Notes: generated by a model from the sequence alone, not told the origin. A DNA stretch of 64,000 nucleotides from Sphingobacterium zeae (GCF_030818895.1 NZ_JAUTBA010000001.1:3906001-3970000), one strand, 5' to 3'. Shown: positions 19,303-27,865, counted from the stretch's first letter. Numbers and translations: made by a program.

Positions 19303-19427
19303 TAAATCCCTACGCCAGCATTACCTGGATCAGGTATATAAAAGCGATTGTACAAAGAGGAACAATCGCTTTTATTGGGTATAATCTCAGCCCAGAACGG
19401 CCAAAGCCGTTCGAAGCACCCCTCAAG
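19303..19427 (-). promoter_or_regulatory. TPP riboswitch (THI element)
   Basis: Read on the minus strand the conserved parts appear in order: GGGGTGC (near 19418-19424), GGCTGAGAT (near 19385-19393) and ACCC, an extended P3 stem (AAAGCGATTGT paired with ACAATCGCTTT), then ACCTGATCCAGGTAATGCTGG and CGTAGGGA (to about 19306). All thiamine-pyrophosphate-contacting segments are intact. It sits between the mqo stop and the PnuT-like gene; high TPP should switch that operon off. No obvious terminator hairpin follows before the ATG at 19233, so control may act on translation. Confidence 0.95.
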
Positions 19428-19446
19428 TATATTGGCGGTCGAACTG

Positions 19447-19466
19447 ATTAATCGATATCGATTAAT
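19447..19466. repeat. Perfect 20-bp palindrome at the mqo stop codon
   Basis: ATTAATCGATATCGATTAAT reads identically on both strands. It covers the last mqo codons and its stop and lies about 20 bases upstream of the riboswitch. There is no T-run after it on either strand, so it is not a standard terminator. Confidence 0.7.
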
Positions 19467-20947
19467 TTCAACGCCTTATGTGTGCGTATACGTGTTTCTT
19501 TACAAAGCTGTGCATCATCGTTCAATGATTTACCGTGTGATGGTATCATCTCACGTAACTTCTTGCGGTATTCATCTGATTTAGCACGCTCAGGGAAACA
19601 TTTCTTCAGCAAACTAATCATAATAGCAACAGAGGTAGAAGCGCCAGGAGAAGCGCCCAATAACGCGGCAATAGAGCCATCTGAACTAGAAACGACCTCG
19701 GTTCCAAATTCCAAAATTCCACCTCTCTTCTCATCTTTCTTGATCACCTGAACCCGTTGTCCCGCCTTCTCGATAACCCAGTCCTCCAATTTTGCTGTGG
19801 GCATAAATTGTTTCAATGATTCCAGTTTATCTTTCGGAGATTTCATGACTTCTGTGATCAAATACTTGGTCAAGGGCAAATTATCAAGTCCGGCAGATAG
19901 CATCGGTCGGATATTCGACAACTTGATCGAAGCCGGTAGATCGAAATAAGACCCCTGTTTGAGGAATTTTGTTGAAAAGCCCGCATAAGGCCCAAATAAC
20001 AAAGCTTGTTTGCCATCGATATAACGCGTATCTAAATGCGGCACAGACATCGGTGGAGCACCTACAGAGGCTTTGCCGTACACTTTGGCGTGGTGGGCAT
20101 TAATAATCTCCTCATTCACGCAACGAAGCCATTGGCCTCCTACCGGAAAGCCACCATACCCTTTTGCTTCTGGTATTCCAGATTTTTCCAACAACAGCAA
20201 GGAGTGTCCACCAGCACCAATAAATACAAATTTCGCTTTGATTTCTCTCTTTACTCCTGTTTTTAAATCTTTAACCTCCACTTCCCAACGGCCATCATCT
20301 TCACGTTCGATGTCAATGACTTCATGGTTTAGCGAAATGGATATATTTTCTTTATTTGCAAGATTAGCGATCAAATCACGTGTCAATGAGCCAAAATTGA
20401 CATCTGTACCAAGATCCATTTTCGTTGCAGCAATCTTTTCGTTTTTAGCACGCCCCTCCATCATCAATGGAATCCATGATTTCAGCAATTCAGCATCTTC
20501 GGTATACTCCATCCCCTTAAACAAGTTTTGGGTCGTTAACGTTTCCCATCTTGTTTTTAGAAATTTAGCATCTTTTTCACCAAAAACCGCACTCAGGTGT
20601 GGAATACTACGGATAAAATTTTCAGGCTGGGTAATGATGCCTTTATCAACAAGGTAGGACCAAAACTGCTTAGATACCTCAAATTGCTCAGCAATTTTCA
20701 CTGCTTTATCAATCTTTACAGAACCATCTTTCTGTTCGGGCGTATAATTTAACTCGCATAAGGCAGAGTGACCCGTGCCAGCATTATTCCAAGCGTCTGA
20801 ACTTTCAGCAGCCACAACATCCAAACGCTCAAGAATTTCAATATTAACGTCTGGGCTTAATTCATTGATTAGAGTACCCAAAGTAGCACTCATAATACCG
20901 GCGCCGATTAGAACAACGTCAACTTCTTTATTTGATTTTTTGCTCAT
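19448..20947 (-). CDS. mqo: Malate:quinone oxidoreductase
   Basis: Membrane-associated FAD enzyme that oxidises malate to oxaloacetate and passes electrons to menaquinone. The FAD-binding N-terminus VVLIGAGIMSATLGTLI (about 11-27), EILERLDVVAAESSDAWNNA and GTGHSALCELNYTP are characteristic, as is the C-terminal ALLGASPGASTSVAIM near 435. Length 499 is usual. It has its own promoter 17 bases upstream and no strong terminator before the riboswitch of the next operon. Confidence 0.95.
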   Translation of the reverse strand: MSKKSNKEVDVVLIGAGIMSATLGTLINELSPDVNIEILERLDVVAAESSDAWNNAGTGHSALCELNYTPEQKDGSVKIDKAVKIAEQFEVSKQFWSYLVDKGIITQPENFIRSIPHLSAVFGEKDAKFLKTRWETLTTQNLFKGMEYTEDAELLKSWIPLMMEGRAKNEKIAATKMDLGTDVNFGSLTRDLIANLANKENISISLNHEVIDIEREDDGRWEVEVKDLKTGVKREIKAKFVFIGAGGHSLLLLEKSGIPEAKGYGGFPVGGQWLRCVNEEIINAHHAKVYGKASVGAPPMSVPHLDTRYIDGKQALLFGPYAGFSTKFLKQGSYFDLPASIKLSNIRPMLSAGLDNLPLTKYLITEVMKSPKDKLESLKQFMPTAKLEDWVIEKAGQRVQVIKKDEKRGGILEFGTEVVSSSDGSIAALLGASPGASTSVAIMISLLKKCFPERAKSDEYRKKLREMIPSHGKSLNDDAQLCKETRIRTHKALKLIDID

Positions 20948-20963
20948 GTTTTTGTGATTGATG

Positions 20964-20995
20964 CAAATTTAATATAGTTTTTGATAAACGTCCAA
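20964..20995 (-). promoter_or_regulatory. Promoter of mqo
   Basis: Minus-strand TAAATTTG (20964-20971) is an exact -7 element, and TTG (20993-20995) lies 21 bases upstream as a -33 element. The mqo ATG follows 17 bases after the -7 box. Confidence 0.65.
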
Positions 20996-21413
20996 GTCTT
21001 TTGTCAAAAAACTGTACTTTTTAGAAGCACTTATTCAAAAATACCATGGATTTATTAAAATTATATAAAGTGAGTAAACGCTTACTGTTAAACACTAAAT
21101 CCGTTCGCTAAAAAAATAGCAAGCAACGCTTTTGTAAACATCAGCTGAAGGCATAATGTTCTGCTAATTTAGACCGTTATTTATCGAAAGATTTTGTGTT
21201 ATAATATAGTTTTAACATTTTTGCAAAATGTCTATAAGCGACAGGGATAAAAAATAAAAAAAAGAATCGCTGTGGCATAGCTAGATAGCGACCGAAGGAA
21301 AGCGCCCGTGTCGTATTGATCTCCATAATGTGTAGGAAGCGCAACGCGGGAGGAAGTCGGAACGATGGATCTATGTCGTATCGTAAATAATTAAAGATAA
21401 ATAACTTATACAG
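20996..21413. other. Intergenic region before fabG with an unexplained GC-richer island
   Basis: The left part to about 21265 is AT-rich and featureless. From about 21265 to 21385 the composition shifts to a GC-richer stretch with no open frame, containing two copies of TGTCGTAT (21310-21317 and 21373-21380), purine-rich GGGAGGAAGTCGGAACG, and short self-complementary segments such as TCGCT/AGCGA. It matches no RNA family I can name. Confidence 0.45.
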
Positions 21414-22157
21414 ATGAAAATACTCGAAGGAAAAATTGCTTTAATAACAGGAGCATCGAAAGGAATCGGAAGGAAAATTGCAGAAGTTTTTGCACAACAT
21501 GGTGCTAACGTCGCTTTCACCTATCTGTCTTCTGTCGAAAAAGGACAGGCGTTAGAACAGGAGCTTCAGGCTTTCGGTACGAAAGTAATCGGCTATCGTT
21601 CTGATGCTTCAAAATTTGAAGAAGCGGAACAATTAATCAATTCCATTGTTACCGATTTCGGTGGACTGGATATTGTTGTAAACAATGCGGGTATCACAAA
21701 AGACGGCTTATTGATGCGTATGACTGAAGAAAATTGGGACGATGTCTTAAATGTCAACCTCAAGTCGGTGTTTAACGTCACCAAGGCAGCTTCAAAAATT
21801 ATGATGAAAAACCGCAAAGGTTCATTTATTAATATGTCTTCGGTAGTGGGTGTTCAGGGAAATGCTGGTCAGGCGAATTACGCTGCCTCAAAAGCAGGTA
21901 TTATCGGGTTCACAAAATCTGTGGCAAAAGAATTAGGTTCGCGTAATATCCGTGCTAACGTTGTTGCTCCAGGTTTTATACGGACGGAAATGACGGATGT
22001 ATTGGATCCGAAAGTTGTTGCCGGATGGGAAGCAGGAATTCCGTTGAAACGCGCGGGACAGCCGGAAGATGTTGCTCATGCCTGTCTTTATTTAGCATCC
22101 GACTTATCGGCGTACGTAACCGGCCAGGTTCTTCCTGTTGACGGCGGTATGCTATAA
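21414..22157 (+). CDS. fabG: 3-oxoacyl-[acyl-carrier-protein] reductase
   Basis: Reduces 3-ketoacyl-ACP with NADPH in fatty-acid elongation. Classical SDR signatures are all present: TGASKGIGRKIAE (13-25) for cofactor binding, NNAGITKDGLLMRM (about 88-101, the GITKD-LLMRM stretch being typical of FabG), the catalytic Ser, YAASKAG (Tyr-x-x-x-Lys) near 152, and a C-terminal PVDGGML. Length 247 is standard. It stands alone, not in a fab operon, so a role in another fatty-acid-like pathway is possible. Confidence 0.92.
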   Translation: MKILEGKIALITGASKGIGRKIAEVFAQHGANVAFTYLSSVEKGQALEQELQAFGTKVIGYRSDASKFEEAEQLINSIVTDFGGLDIVVNNAGITKDGLLMRMTEENWDDVLNVNLKSVFNVTKAASKIMMKNRKGSFINMSSVVGVQGNAGQANYAASKAGIIGFTKSVAKELGSRNIRANVVAPGFIRTEMTDVLDPKVVAGWEAGIPLKRAGQPEDVAHACLYLASDLSAYVTGQVLPVDGGML

Positions 22158-22396
22158 ACATAAACAAGCTCAGATGCTTTTTTATATTGGATCTGAGCTT
22201 GTTACACGATATGTATGGCATGCGCTTTCCTAGCAGCTTCAATACATACCTATCGTACACAATTGAGCACGCGCGCTGCAGCTCAGCCGCAAGAATTCTT
22301 GCCTGCACCTGCTTATCGGCTATGCTATCGTTCAACTTCACTACGCATCCGATAAAACTGAAACAATAAGACCTGTTAATGTTTCCAAATTTTAGT

Positions 22397-22404
22397 TAAT
22401 TTTG
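22397..22404 (+). promoter_or_regulatory. -7 promoter element of the LuxE-like gene
   Basis: TAATTTTG matches TAnnTTTG. It covers the TTG at 22402 that would be the start of the longest frame, so translation must begin at the ATG at 22426. Confidence 0.6.
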
Positions 22405-22425
22405 TCTATCAAATTTTTAAATGCT

Positions 22426-23406
22426 ATGACGAATTGGAAGGACTTTTTTGAGATTAAAACCGAGTATGATTTTAATCAGCAGTGTTTAGAGACCTACCAA
22501 TTCCAAAGCCAGCATTGCAAAATTTATCGGGACTATATCCGCATCTTGGGAAAGGATAAAGCCGTTATTGAACACTATACCGAGATTCCTTTCCTACCTA
22601 TTGAATTTTTCAAAACCCAACAGGTTATCACCGAAGGAATGGAGGCTGAAATGGTCTTTTCCAGCTCCGGAACGACGGGAATGCTGACCTCGAAACATTT
22701 TGTGGCCGACCTGAATATTTATGAACATACCTTTCGTCGGATCTTCGAAGATTTCTATGGCCCTTTGAGCAATATTGCCGTACTCGCACTTCTCCCTTCT
22801 TACCTCGAGAGAAGTGGATCTTCTTTGATATATATGGTTGACGATCTTATGAAACAAAGTGATCAGCCTGAAAACAATTACTTTCTGTATAACCATCAAG
22901 AGCTATACGAAACACTTGTCCGGCTCAAAAATAAAGGAACGAAGACGATACTCTTCGGAGTGACGTATGCCCTTCTCGATTTTATTGAACAATATGCCTT
23001 CGATTTTCCAGAATTAATCATTATGGAAACAGGAGGAATGAAAGGAAAGCGCAAGGAAATGGTCAAACAAGAAATCCATCAGCTTCTTGAAAAAGCGTTC
23101 GGTGTGGTCGGAATTCATTCTGAATATGGGATGACGGAACTACTATCTCAGGGCTATTCCTCTGGTCAAGGAATTTTTCAGCTACCCAAATGGATGAAAA
23201 TACTGATCCGGGATACCAATGATCCATTGAGTTTGATTCCTTCGAATAAATCTGGAGGAATTAATGTTATCGATCTAGCGAATCGCTATTCCTGTTCGTT
23301 TATCGCAACACAGGATCTAGGAAAAGTACACGCGGATGGATCGTTTGAAATATTGGGTCGGTTTGACCAAAGTGATATACGGGGTTGCAACTTGCTGGTT
23401 CAATAG
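22426..23406 (+). CDS. LuxE-family acyl-protein synthetase / acyl-activating enzyme
   Basis: An adenylate-forming enzyme of the LuxE/acyl-protein synthetase family. The nucleotide-binding FSSSGTTGMLTSKHF (about residue 80) and the later HSEYGMTELLSQGY (near 232), which resembles the adenylation motif YGMTE, support ATP-dependent activation of an acyl group. Length 326 is normal and lacks the C-terminal lid of full acyl-CoA synthetases. In Bacteroidota such genes often sit with polyketide or aryl-polyene clusters; here the only neighbour of that kind is fabG, 270 bases upstream. Substrate unknown. Confidence 0.78.
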   Translation: MTNWKDFFEIKTEYDFNQQCLETYQFQSQHCKIYRDYIRILGKDKAVIEHYTEIPFLPIEFFKTQQVITEGMEAEMVFSSSGTTGMLTSKHFVADLNIYEHTFRRIFEDFYGPLSNIAVLALLPSYLERSGSSLIYMVDDLMKQSDQPENNYFLYNHQELYETLVRLKNKGTKTILFGVTYALLDFIEQYAFDFPELIIMETGGMKGKRKEMVKQEIHQLLEKAFGVVGIHSEYGMTELLSQGYSSGQGIFQLPKWMKILIRDTNDPLSLIPSNKSGGINVIDLANRYSCSFIATQDLGKVHADGSFEILGRFDQSDIRGCNLLVQ

Positions 23407-23460
23407 GGATTTGAAAAAGCGTATATGGCAGCATTGTTGCGCTTTACCGGTACTGAACTA

Positions 23461-23493
23461 AAAAAACACTTGACCATGGTGTGATCAAGTGTT
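23461..23493 (-). terminator. Intrinsic terminator after the zinc peptidase gene
   Basis: AACACTTGA/TCAAGTGTT stem (23465-23473, 23485-23493) followed on the minus strand by a T-run. It lies 18 bases past the stop of the minus-strand gene. Confidence 0.75.
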
Positions 23494-23510
23494 CTCATTG
23501 AAATCGACGC

Positions 23511-24380
23511 TTATTTCAGGCTTGGATCCTCAAAGGTATTACCCGATCGCATATCCCCAGAATCATATCCTTTTTTAAACCAGGCCATACGCTGTGCAGA
23601 TGTCCCATGGGTGAATGATTCTGGTACAGCATAACCCTGTGCTTCTGTTTGCAGCTTATCATCGCCGACCGCTTCAGCCGCTTTCATGCCATCCATAATA
23701 TCGTTATAATCAATTTTTATATCGGTATACTCGTTGAGATAATGTGCCCATACGCCCGCATAAAAATCCGCCTGTAGTTCGGTCATGACAGAGATTTTAT
23801 TATTTTCCCGCTCACTGAGCTTACCGCGTGCTGCATTGGTTTGGGGTAATAGTCCAACCAGTTGCTGAATATGATGTCCAACCTCATGTGCTATCACATA
23901 AGCCATCGCAAATTCTCCTTTTGCTCCAAATTTATCTGACAACTCTTTACTGAAGCTTAAATCGAGATAAATTTTTTGATCACCAGGACAATAGAAAGGG
24001 CCATAAGACGCCTGCCCCATACCACAACCGTCTGTTTGCGTGCCACCATCGTAAAACACAAGTGTTGTTGGTGTATAGTTTTTCTGCATTTGCTCTTTAA
24101 ATAGCTTTGTCCAAACGTCTTCGGTACTTTGGAGCACAGTCAATGAAAACTCTGTTAGTCTTTTCTCTTCAGGATTTAGCTCACGTGGCTGCCCCGACTG
24201 TTCGGTCTGCGCCCCCATATTCTGGGCTTGTTGTAAAAGTTGCGTCGGATCTCCTCCCATCAGAAATCCTATGACTAAAACAATAATCCCCCCTATTCCA
24301 CCTAATGCTATTTTTCCACCACCCGACATCCCCCTGCGGTCTTCAAAATTACCACTTTGTTTTCCTCCTTGCCATTTCAT
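23511..24380 (-). CDS. Neutral zinc metallopeptidase, YpfJ/PF04228 family
   Basis: A membrane-anchored zinc protease-like protein. An N-terminal segment (residues about 3-12, KWQGGKQSGNFEDRRG) is the family signature (WxGxRxSxNVEDRRG), followed by one membrane helix (about 27-43) and the zinc motif HEVGHHIQQLVG near 166. The distal TELQADFYAGVWAHY provides the third ligand Glu. A Gln-rich linker follows the helix. Length (289) fits. The family is widespread and its substrate is not known to me. Confidence 0.9.
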   Translation of the reverse strand: MKWQGGKQSGNFEDRRGMSGGGKIALGGIGGIIVLVIGFLMGGDPTQLLQQAQNMGAQTEQSGQPRELNPEEKRLTEFSLTVLQSTEDVWTKLFKEQMQKNYTPTTLVFYDGGTQTDGCGMGQASYGPFYCPGDQKIYLDLSFSKELSDKFGAKGEFAMAYVIAHEVGHHIQQLVGLLPQTNAARGKLSERENNKISVMTELQADFYAGVWAHYLNEYTDIKIDYNDIMDGMKAAEAVGDDKLQTEAQGYAVPESFTHGTSAQRMAWFKKGYDSGDMRSGNTFEDPSLK

Positions 24381-24661
24381 AGTATCGCTAAATTATAGTT
24401 AATAATCGTTTCCAAAGCTGGACTAATACAAATTCAATACCAATGTTTTACATACAAAGGTTTTATTTTAAGAAAAAAATTGTAATGCTTTTTGCATGCC
24501 AACATTTTTTTGGCCCGTCAATTCTACGGTATCGAAAGATTTTCATCATCCAAAACAATGCACTAAAATAGGAACAGAAGCGCCAAAATTAGTAAAGTTG
24601 TGATATTGGTCATTGTTCATCAGAACAAATTTGGCTAAGTTTGGACTTTCAAAAATAAGAT

Positions 24662-25243
24662 ATGAAGTTAGAAGAACAATTACAGGGGAGAGCTGGTGGA
24701 AAATGTGAATTAACGGGCAATGAATCGACATTAGTTGCCTATACACTACCTCCAGAAATAACGGCAAATTTTGACAATACCTTACTGATTTCAGAAAAAT
24801 TAGTCAACCAGCTTAATAAGACAGAACAATTAAATCCCGAAGACTGGAAATTTCTTCCAAATGCGATGTGGTCTGAAAATCCGGCTGTACAAATTGTATG
24901 CTGGCGGATGTTAAGCCGGTTAAAAAATGAAGGCTGGGCATCGGAAGCATTGGATATTTTATATTTGGACGATGAAACGTTGGCTGAAGCCAAAAAAACC
25001 GGCGACCACGAAAATGATGGCTATGTTTCTTTTCATGAAGATAGCATTGGTCAAAGACTCTTTGAAGGTGACACGGTTGTATTAACAAAAACACTCGACG
25101 TCAAGGGCTCTTCTCTTAAAGCCACGTTAGGTACAATTGTGAAGAATATCAGATTGGTAGCTAACAACATTGAGCAGATTGAAGGAAAGATTGAAGGTCA
25201 GACGATCGTTATTTTAACCAAATACCTGCGTAAGCAAAACTAA
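24662..25243 (+). CDS. PhnA-like protein
   Basis: A 193-residue protein whose C-terminal third (LFEGDTVVLTKTLDVKGSSL, then GTIVKNIRLV) matches the PhnA domain, and whose N-terminus has a CELTG segment like a reduced zinc finger. Despite the name, PhnA is not needed for phosphonate use and its role is unclear. It is flanked by its own 280-base upstream gap and by a strong bidirectional terminator, so it is monocistronic. Confidence 0.8.
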   Translation: MKLEEQLQGRAGGKCELTGNESTLVAYTLPPEITANFDNTLLISEKLVNQLNKTEQLNPEDWKFLPNAMWSENPAVQIVCWRMLSRLKNEGWASEALDILYLDDETLAEAKKTGDHENDGYVSFHEDSIGQRLFEGDTVVLTKTLDVKGSSLKATLGTIVKNIRLVANNIEQIEGKIEGQTIVILTKYLRKQN

Positions 25244-25257
25244 GTATCGCCTCTTTC

Positions 25258-25315
25258 AAAAGTGAAAGGCTTAAAAAGAGACGGTCACTCCACTCTTTTT
25301 AAGCCTTTCGCTTTT
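25258..25315. terminator. Bidirectional terminator between convergent genes
   Basis: A long stem of about 23 bp (25258-25280 with 25293-25315) containing one G-U pair, with A- and T-rich flanks on both sides. It serves both the PhnA-like gene and the convergent deacetylase gene. Confidence 0.85.
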
Positions 25316-25345
25316 ATACCTTTTTATTTGTTTTAACTATTCTCA

Positions 25346-26275
25346 CTATCTGGGATAATTTCGCACAAACTCAAAGTGATAGTTTGGATGTTGTTTTAGG
25401 CTATCGATTAAATCTGATAAAAGTCGCTGTCCTTTTTTAGTCTGGTACATATTATCATGTGTCAACAGTACCACATTGTTTTTCGTATACGACGTTCCTT
25501 TACGAAGTAGATTCTTCATTTGGGTATATAACTGATTTACCGACAAGTCTGGTTTTCCCGTCACACCATTAATTTTCCATTCACAATCCCAACCAATGAC
25601 CTTATAACCATTTTGATGCAGTAACTCGGCCGTTGTTCCCCCTGTTTTCAAATCAACTTTCTTACGGTCTCCGATATACCAAATATTTCTTCCCGGCAAT
25701 CGCACGATTTTATGCTCGAGCCCCAAGGATTGCTCAGCATGTTCAAAATCCTCAAAAGCAGCCTGCGGATTGGAATAAAATACAGTATACTTGTCGTGCG
25801 CATGCCAAAAACTATGGTTATAACAATCAACTAAAGGATTATTCTTGTAACGTTCGGTATAGCTGTGCAGCTTTTTACTCATTTTATCATGATGTCCAAT
25901 CAGAAAAGTATTGATTTTAATACCCTTGGCAGTTGCAATGGAATCAAGATACTGACTTCCATTCAGAGGGCCATCGTCAAAAGTAAGATATATATAGCGC
26001 GGAGAAACAGTATCGGTCAATAATACGGTTGTATCTTTAGCGCTTTTAAAGGGCTTATCTTCTTCCGTTTTAGCAATGGTATCTTTTTGTAAGGAATCCA
26101 CGTTAGTGATCGAGTCCTGCACCGTAACTAAACTATCTTTTATGGCTGGGATGGAATCATCCGTAGTATCACTATTTTGAACCTTGCTCTTCCCACCTTG
26201 ATCACAGGCATATAATCCTAAACTAACTATCCCCAAACCTATCCATACAGCACCTAAACGAATCCCTTTTCTCAT
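25346..26275 (-). CDS. Polysaccharide deacetylase (NodB-type) lipoprotein
   Basis: A probable outer-membrane or periplasmic lipoprotein: MRKGIRLGAVWIGLGIVSLG is followed by the lipobox LYAC (Cys near residue 24 from this start). After a Ser/Thr/Asp-rich linker the NodB domain shows YLTFDDGPLNG (catalytic and metal Asp) and the metal-binding HSFWHAH (HSxxH). It should remove N- or O-acetyl groups from a glycan such as peptidoglycan. A start 7 codons upstream (26296) is possible; I prefer 26275 because the signal peptide is cleaner. Confidence 0.85.
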   Translation of the reverse strand: MRKGIRLGAVWIGLGIVSLGLYACDQGGKSKVQNSDTTDDSIPAIKDSLVTVQDSITNVDSLQKDTIAKTEEDKPFKSAKDTTVLLTDTVSPRYIYLTFDDGPLNGSQYLDSIATAKGIKINTFLIGHHDKMSKKLHSYTERYKNNPLVDCYNHSFWHAHDKYTVFYSNPQAAFEDFEHAEQSLGLEHKIVRLPGRNIWYIGDRKKVDLKTGGTTAELLHQNGYKVIGWDCEWKINGVTGKPDLSVNQLYTQMKNLLRKGTSYTKNNVVLLTHDNMYQTKKGQRLLSDLIDSLKQHPNYHFEFVRNYPR

Positions 26276-26418
26276 TACAAAAATTAACTTACGCATTACT
26301 ATTGTTTCAAAAACCTATCGTGAAGACTACATGTAGCTCCTATAGGTTTATTGTAGCGCAAAATTAAGATAATTTTTATGAATCAAGGTATTATGTTTCT
26401 TAATTTATTTGGGCGTAA

Positions 26419-26456
26419 AAAAAGAAGAATCTATGGCCTTATAGATTCTTCTTTTT
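26419..26456 (-). terminator. Intrinsic terminator after the secreted His/Arg-rich gene
   Basis: A perfect 16-bp stem (26419-26434, 26441-26456) with the loop GGCCTT and T-rich ends on both strands. Confidence 0.85.
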
Positions 26457-26458
26457 AC

Positions 26459-26505
26459 TTCAATTGAACTTGTATTTCAATTGAACGATTGTATTTCAAT
26501 GTAAC
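26459..26505. repeat. Short degenerate tandem repeat (TTTCAATTGAAC)
   Basis: Three imperfect copies of about 16-19 bp: TTCAATTGAACTTGTA, TTTCAATTGAACGATTGTA and TTTCAATGTAAC. The core TTCAATTGAA is itself palindromic. It lies in the 3' untranslated region of the gene at 26509-27021. Confidence 0.6.
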
Positions 26506-26508
26506 AAA

Positions 26509-27021
26509 TTAGTGCCTGTGCTTTCCAGGTCCATGCCCCTTACCGCGTCCATGATGACCAGGTCCTCTATCGTGTCGACGGCCTTCATTCCATGAATGTC
26601 CGCGGCTCACTTTGCGGCGCTCGCTCGCAAAGGAATACCCACCGCCATGATGGCTGTCGCGAATTGCTACCTGTCTTCCGCGGTAGCCCCCGTAACGACT
26701 TCTATATCGGTCGTGATGATGCCATGGTGTACGGTCGTTGATAACCACCTTGTGTACTCGGTAAAAATCATAGTGTCTATATCTTCTAGGAAGGTTAGCT
26801 CTCCTTACCCAGCCGCCATTGTCGTAATAAATATAACATCTCGTGGGCACATCGTAATACATATTATACTCTGGAATATAATAATAGCGGGCATAATCAT
26901 AGCCTACTGGGCCCCAATTAGGCTGACTTCCGATGTTGACGCGAATACTGACTTGCGCCTGGGCAGCATCTGCCGTAAAAAGGCCTGCAATGATAGCAGC
27001 TGCATAAAGCAATTTTTTCAT
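26509..27021 (-). CDS. Secreted Tyr/His/Arg/Gly-rich hypothetical protein
   Basis: A 170-residue protein with a clean signal peptide (MKKLLYAAAIIAGLFTADAA, cleaved after AQA). The mature part has a WGPVGYDYARYYYIPEYNMY segment resembling small Bacteroidota envelope proteins, then a strongly basic tail full of His, Arg and Gly (GHHGRGKGHGPGKHRH at the end). The tail could bind metal or nucleic acid; that is inference. Its length and composition match hypothetical secreted proteins rather than a named family. Confidence 0.75.
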   Translation of the reverse strand: MKKLLYAAAIIAGLFTADAAQAQVSIRVNIGSQPNWGPVGYDYARYYYIPEYNMYYDVPTRCYIYYDNGGWVRRANLPRRYRHYDFYRVHKVVINDRTPWHHHDRYRSRYGGYRGRQVAIRDSHHGGGYSFASERRKVSRGHSWNEGRRHDRGPGHHGRGKGHGPGKHRH

Positions 27022-27238
27022 AAGTAACTCCTCCCTTAGTTTGTAATTTCTTCTTTACAATACGACAACAAACTGTATGCAAAAGATTAAAATCGAAATG
27101 TTAATTTTTGTTAACCAATCAATAAAAAACTCATTATTAACAGGTTGAACACCTGCATTATTTGCAATAAAGTAAAAACATTATTGGATACTATGTTGTT
27201 CAAATAAATAGATAACAGAAACTTTAATAATAAATACG

Positions 27239-27814
27239 ATGAGCATATATAACGTAGGTATATTGGTTGGTAGCTTAAGAAAAAACTCGTTTAACAAAAA
27301 GATTGCAGAGTATATCGTTGATCAGGAGGAATCTAAATTTCGCTATAGCCTGATCGATATTGGCGATCTCCCTTTGTATAATCAGGATTTCGATGATGAA
27401 GGCACTCCGCCGGCTAGCTATACAAGATTTCGTCAGGAGATTAATGCATTGGACGCAGTGCTCTTTATCACGGCAGAATATAACCGTTCAGTTCCTGCTG
27501 TGTTGAAAAATGCAATTGATGTAGGATCAAGACCTTATGGTAAGAACAGTTGGGATGGCAAACCTGCTGCAGTAATATCTTCTTCAATTGGGGCGTTGGG
27601 CGGTTTTGGTGCCAATCATCATCTCCGGCAATCCCTTGTATTCGTTAATCTCTTGACAATGCAACAACCCGAAGCATATATTGGTGATATTGAGTCAAGT
27701 ATCGGATCTGACGGCAAAATTGAATCCGGAGAAACCAAGGATTTTCTACACAGCTTTAAACAAGCATTTGAGCAATGGGCTGAGCAGTTTATAACTAACA
27801 AAGGGCAGGATTAA
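27239..27814 (+). CDS. NADPH-dependent FMN reductase family protein (ChrR/SsuE-like)
   Basis: A flavodoxin-fold oxidoreductase that likely reduces FMN, quinones or metals with NAD(P)H. The phosphate-binding loop GSLRKNSFNKKIAEY (12-26), TAEYNRSVPAVLKNAID (about 78-94) and SSSIGALGGFGANHHLR (near 112) match the ChrR/azoreductase group. Length 191 is normal. A related paralogue lies at 30894-31457. A terminator overlaps its stop codon. Confidence 0.88.
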   Translation: MSIYNVGILVGSLRKNSFNKKIAEYIVDQEESKFRYSLIDIGDLPLYNQDFDDEGTPPASYTRFRQEINALDAVLFITAEYNRSVPAVLKNAIDVGSRPYGKNSWDGKPAAVISSSIGALGGFGANHHLRQSLVFVNLLTMQQPEAYIGDIESSIGSDGKIESGETKDFLHSFKQAFEQWAEQFITNKGQD

Positions 27815-27830
27815 TTCCCGCCCTTTCTTA
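27800..27830 (+). terminator. Intrinsic terminator of the FMN reductase gene
   Basis: AAAGGGC (27800-27806) pairs with GCCCTTT (27820-27826), with part of the stem inside the coding end, then TCTT. Confidence 0.55.
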
Positions 27831-27865
27831 ATTCTCGCCTCTTTTGGCACTACTACTCTACCGTG

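Noticed and set aside
20073..20657. A 194-codon plus-strand frame inside mqo
   Set aside because: Antisense shadow of a well-supported enzyme; composition is Ser/Pro-rich and like no family.
21976..22341. A 121-codon minus-strand frame overlapping the end of fabG and the following gap
   Set aside because: More than half is antisense to fabG and the rest shows no motif or start signal.
26596..27027. A 143-codon plus-strand frame opposite the secreted His/Arg-rich gene
   Set aside because: The opposite strand has a clean signal peptide and terminator; this frame is its shadow.
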